Assembly: GCA_023392995.1 (NCBI GenBank)
Contig: JAEWMZ010000172.1
Span: forward strand, 1 to 17,319
Length of the DNA stretch: 17,319 bases
Direction of reading: 5' to 3'
Source of the DNA: Bacillota bacterium
Lineage (GTDB): Bacteria; Bacillota; Clostridia; Lachnospirales; Lachnospiraceae
The notes under the pieces: model-generated
Told to the model about the DNA's origin: nothing
What the model saw: the letters and a program-made list of their open reading frames with translations, nothing else
Database searches by the model: none
Shown here: positions 15,740 through 17,319 of the stretch, in pieces
How positions within the stretch are numbered: position 1 is the stretch's first letter
Layout of the letters: each line of letters opens with the position of its first letter
Made by a program: the position numbers and the translations under genes

Positions 15740-16471
15740 TCAGCTTTGATATAAAATATATTTTCCGCTGTTCCCAAGCTCAAAGCGGCCGTTACCCGCG
15801 CCGAGCTCAAAATGAAGCTTGGCAATTCCAAGATCAATTAACTGGTAGGAATTTGCATTCTTTACTTCAGCCAGGAGACTACCCTTTTCAAAGCGGAATT
15901 GGACGGGTTGAAGATTTACAGCAGAAGGAGCTTTTTGCACACATTTCATTCCGCCAAGGAGCCAGTCCGGCGTGGTAGTATCGGAGCTGTAGAGCTGCTC
16001 CAGAGACTTGGTCTTACGATGAGCAAGCTTATAAATGGCATTTTCACGGAATGGCTTCTTAGCTGGAACCATACCGATGGTTATAATTAAAACCAGTGTT
16101 TCATCAGCTTGAATTGTGCTGGCACAATTGCTGCGGTTAAAGGTTCCGCCAACCCAGCAGGTGCCCAGCCCTAATTTAGTGGCTTCCAGTACCAGCTTTT
16201 CGCCGTAGTAGCCGGCCTTTTCTCTTAAGTGCTCATCAGAGGTTTTTCCGATTAAGGCAATATAGCTGCGTACTCCCTGGAACATGCCATAGGTTAAATT
16301 AAACCCGGAGAAGGCCTCGCGTCCGTCTTCCACCAATTGAATGGATAGACCGCTTTCCTTATTGCATTGATCAATTTCAGTTTGTAATTTGGTTAACTGG
16401 GCAGCATCCATTGGCTGAGGCAGATATGCCCTTCTTGATTGCCGAAGATCAATTGCTTCTAGATTATTCAA
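15740..16471 (-). CDS. Nitroreductase-family flavoprotein (TM1586 type)
   Basis: A 243-residue probable FMN-dependent oxidoreductase. The N-terminal RQSRRAY (10-16) matches the phosphate-binding start of nitroreductases. YGEKLVLEATKLGLGTCWVGGTF (split by residue ~100) is the central family motif. The second half repeats a weaker version (MKCVQKAPSAVNLQPVQF), as in TM1586-like proteins that form the fold in one chain. The substrate is unknown. The start is a TTG at 16471 with AAAGGAG 8 bases upstream on the minus strand. The open frame continues to an ATG at 16645, but those extra 58 residues are encoded by the inserted MITE and its flank, so they are rejected. The MITE lies 20 bases upstream of the start. 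Confidence 0.82.
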   Translation of the reverse strand: MNNLEAIDLRQSRRAYLPQPMDAAQLTKLQTEIDQCNKESGLSIQLVEDGREAFSGFNLTYGMFQGVRSYIALIGKTSDEHLREKAGYYGEKLVLEATKLGLGTCWVGGTFNRSNCASTIQADETLVLIITIGMVPAKKPFRENAIYKLAHRKTKSLEQLYSSDTTTPDWLLGGMKCVQKAPSAVNLQPVQFRFEKGSLLAEVKNANSYQLIDLGIAKLHFELGAGNGRFELGNSGKYILYQS

Positions 16472-16491
16472 TGTAGTGACTCCTTTCTTTT

Positions 16492-16501
16492 CATACCTCT
16501 T
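16492..16501. repeat. Target-site duplication, left, MITE copy 2
   Basis: CATACCTCTT directly abuts the element and is repeated exactly at 16653-16662. Confidence 0.75.
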
Positions 16502-16652
16502 TAGGCAATTGCGAAACAATATAGTTATTGTCATTGTATACACAACAGAACCGTTCCTCCGCTTCAACGCTTCCTTCGGGCTTAGCTTCCGCTTCGAAAC
16601 AGTATCTGTTGTGTATACAATGACTTCAGTTAATGAGTTTCGCAATTACCTA
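16502..16652 (+). mobile_element. MITE-like element, copy 2 (151 bp)
   Basis: The second copy of the element at 8724-8875, same orientation, with about 16 substitutions and one 1-base indel. Terminal repeats TAGGCAATTGCGAAAC and GTTTCGCAATTACCTA pair at 15 of 16 positions. The internal stem is 20 bp and perfect (16530-16549 with 16605-16624). The change GCAG to ACAG in the left arm is matched by CTGC to CTGT in the right arm, keeping base pairing. A perfect 10-bp duplication CATACCTCTT flanks it. It lies between the nitroreductase ribosome site and any upstream promoter of that gene. Confidence 0.8.
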
Positions 16653-16662
16653 CATACCTCTT
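16653..16662. repeat. Target-site duplication, right, MITE copy 2
   Basis: CATACCTCTT, an exact copy of 16492-16501, on the other side of the element. Confidence 0.75.
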
Positions 16663-16810
16663 CTAAATTTATAAAAGAGTGCTTCTTCGCAGAACACGTT
16701 CCGTGAAATAGAACATTTCGCATCCTGCACCCCGAGCCATGGGGTTGAATAACATTAAGTATGAATGAATTTTATTACGATCGAAAGGAACTGTCAATTG
16801 ATTCTGGTGG

Positions 16811-16840
16811 AAATTAACACTCTAGGCAGTTTGTTAATTT
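16811..16840. promoter_or_regulatory. Inverted repeat upstream of methyltransferase gene, possible operator
   Basis: AAATTAACA (16811-16819) and TGTTAATTT (16832-16840) are perfect 9-bp arms around 12 bases. The repeat lies 26 bases upstream of the predicted -35 box of the methyltransferase gene, whose product carries an Xre-type HTH. An additional GTGTTAA half-site overlaps the -10 region (16887-16893). Autoregulatory binding is inferred. Confidence 0.4.
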
Positions 16841-16865
16841 ATATGAAGAAAAACCGAAAATATGT

Positions 16866-16895
16866 TTGCATTAAACCCGTATTTTGTGTTAATAT
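16866..16895 (+). promoter_or_regulatory. Predicted promoter of the methyltransferase gene
   Basis: -35 TTGCAT (16866-16871), an 18-base spacer and -10 TAATAT (16890-16895), with TG just before the -10 box that could act as an extended -10. The start codon is 28 bases downstream, behind AGGAGG (16911-16916). Confidence 0.55.
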
Positions 16896-16922
16896 ATTTT
16901 CATAACATGCAGGAGGGATTCG

Positions 16923-17319
16923 ATGGACTACGTAATTGATAAGGAAAAGATACATAAGGTAATGAGGCAGAAAAAAATTAATACGCAGAATGAATTAGCA
17001 CAGAGGCTTGGCATCACAAAAAATCAGTTGTCAGTTATGTTATCCCCCAATGCGAATCCTTTTAAAAGTAACTTTCAAAAGCTATGTGCCACTCTTGATG
17101 TGACACCTGTTGATATACTCTCTCCCAGACAAGCGGAGGCTGTAAAAAGGGATAATCCGAATCTGCATATTGCCGATTTTGTAGATGTAACTAAGGTTAA
17201 GCCGAAGCGGGTATATAACTCCATTGAGTTATTTGCCGGTGCCGGGGGACTTGCCCTTGGCCTCGAGCAGGCTGGTTTTCATGCCAGAGGTTTGGTTGAA
17301 ATTGATAAATATGCTGCGG
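16923..17319 (+). CDS. Cytosine-5 DNA methyltransferase with N-terminal Xre-type HTH (partial)
   Basis: The first 132 codons are visible; the gene runs off the window. Residues about 7-66 form an Xre/Cro-type HTH (NELAQRLGITKNQLSVMLS) with the VTPVDIL ending often seen in such domains. From about residue 98, SIELFAGAGGLALGLEQAGF is motif I (AdoMet binding, FAGxGG) of C5 methyltransferases, followed by the EIDKYA motif II region. It should methylate cytosine in a specific sequence, probably as part of a restriction-modification system whose other genes lie outside. N-terminal HTH extensions in some C5 enzymes repress their own gene, which fits the inverted repeat in its promoter region. AGGAGG is 6 bases before the ATG. 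Confidence 0.88.
   Translation, partial: MDYVIDKEKIHKVMRQKKINTQNELAQRLGITKNQLSVMLSPNANPFKSNFQKLCATLDVTPVDILSPRQAEAVKRDNPNLHIADFVDVTKVKPKRVYNSIELFAGAGGLALGLEQAGFHARGLVEIDKYAA

Noticed and set aside
16472..16645. N-terminal extension of the nitroreductase from an ATG at 16645
   Set aside because: The extra residues are encoded by the inserted repeat element and its flank, and the TTG at 16471 has a proper AAAGGAG site.

Overview
The window looks like chromosomal DNA of a low-GC, Gram-positive anaerobe of the Clostridia, most likely Lachnospiraceae or a close relative. The basis is strong AGGAGG-type ribosome sites, occasional TTG starts, AT-rich intergenic DNA, a superoxide reductase (desulfoferrodoxin) typical of anaerobes, and protein family content. 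No rRNA, tRNA or CRISPR array was seen.

Layout. (1) 1-5731, + strand: purine salvage and import. xpt (xanthine phosphoribosyltransferase) has its own promoter. It is followed by a folded 5' leader and a four-gene BMP-family nucleoside ABC transporter: lipoprotein, double ATPase and two permeases. The transporter would import nucleosides or bases and Xpt would convert xanthine to XMP. (2) 5844-7452, - strand: a two-gene unit encoding a resolvase-type HTH protein and a HipA/CtkA-like kinase. It is preceded by two matching 24-bp palindromes exactly 50 bp apart that overlap a good promoter. This looks like an autoregulated toxin-antitoxin-type or signalling module. (3) 7708-9595, + strand: redox genes, namely thioredoxin, desulfoferrodoxin and a Crp/Fnr-family regulator. 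(4) 9860-15475, + strand: a beta-CASP metallo-beta-lactamase protein, cytoplasmic type I pullulanase (glycogen/alpha-glucan debranching), and a membrane-anchored GAF/HD-GYP protein (probable c-di-GMP phosphodiesterase). All are closely spaced behind one promoter. (5) 15476-16471: a palindromic element, then a nitroreductase-family protein on the - strand. (6) 16923 to the end: the start of a cytosine-5 DNA methyltransferase with an N-terminal Xre-type HTH, cut by the window edge.

The most notable non-genic content is a pair of about 152-bp MITE-like elements (8724-8875 and 16502-16652), about 89% identical. Each has about 16-bp terminal inverted repeats, a 19-20 bp internal perfect stem and a perfect 10-bp target duplication. 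A paired base change (G-C to A-T) keeps the stem intact between copies. A second, unrelated palindromic element of about 144 bp lies at 15497-15640. The candidates for an undescribed system are the HTH/kinase module with its twin operators and the MITE family that inserts next to gene starts.
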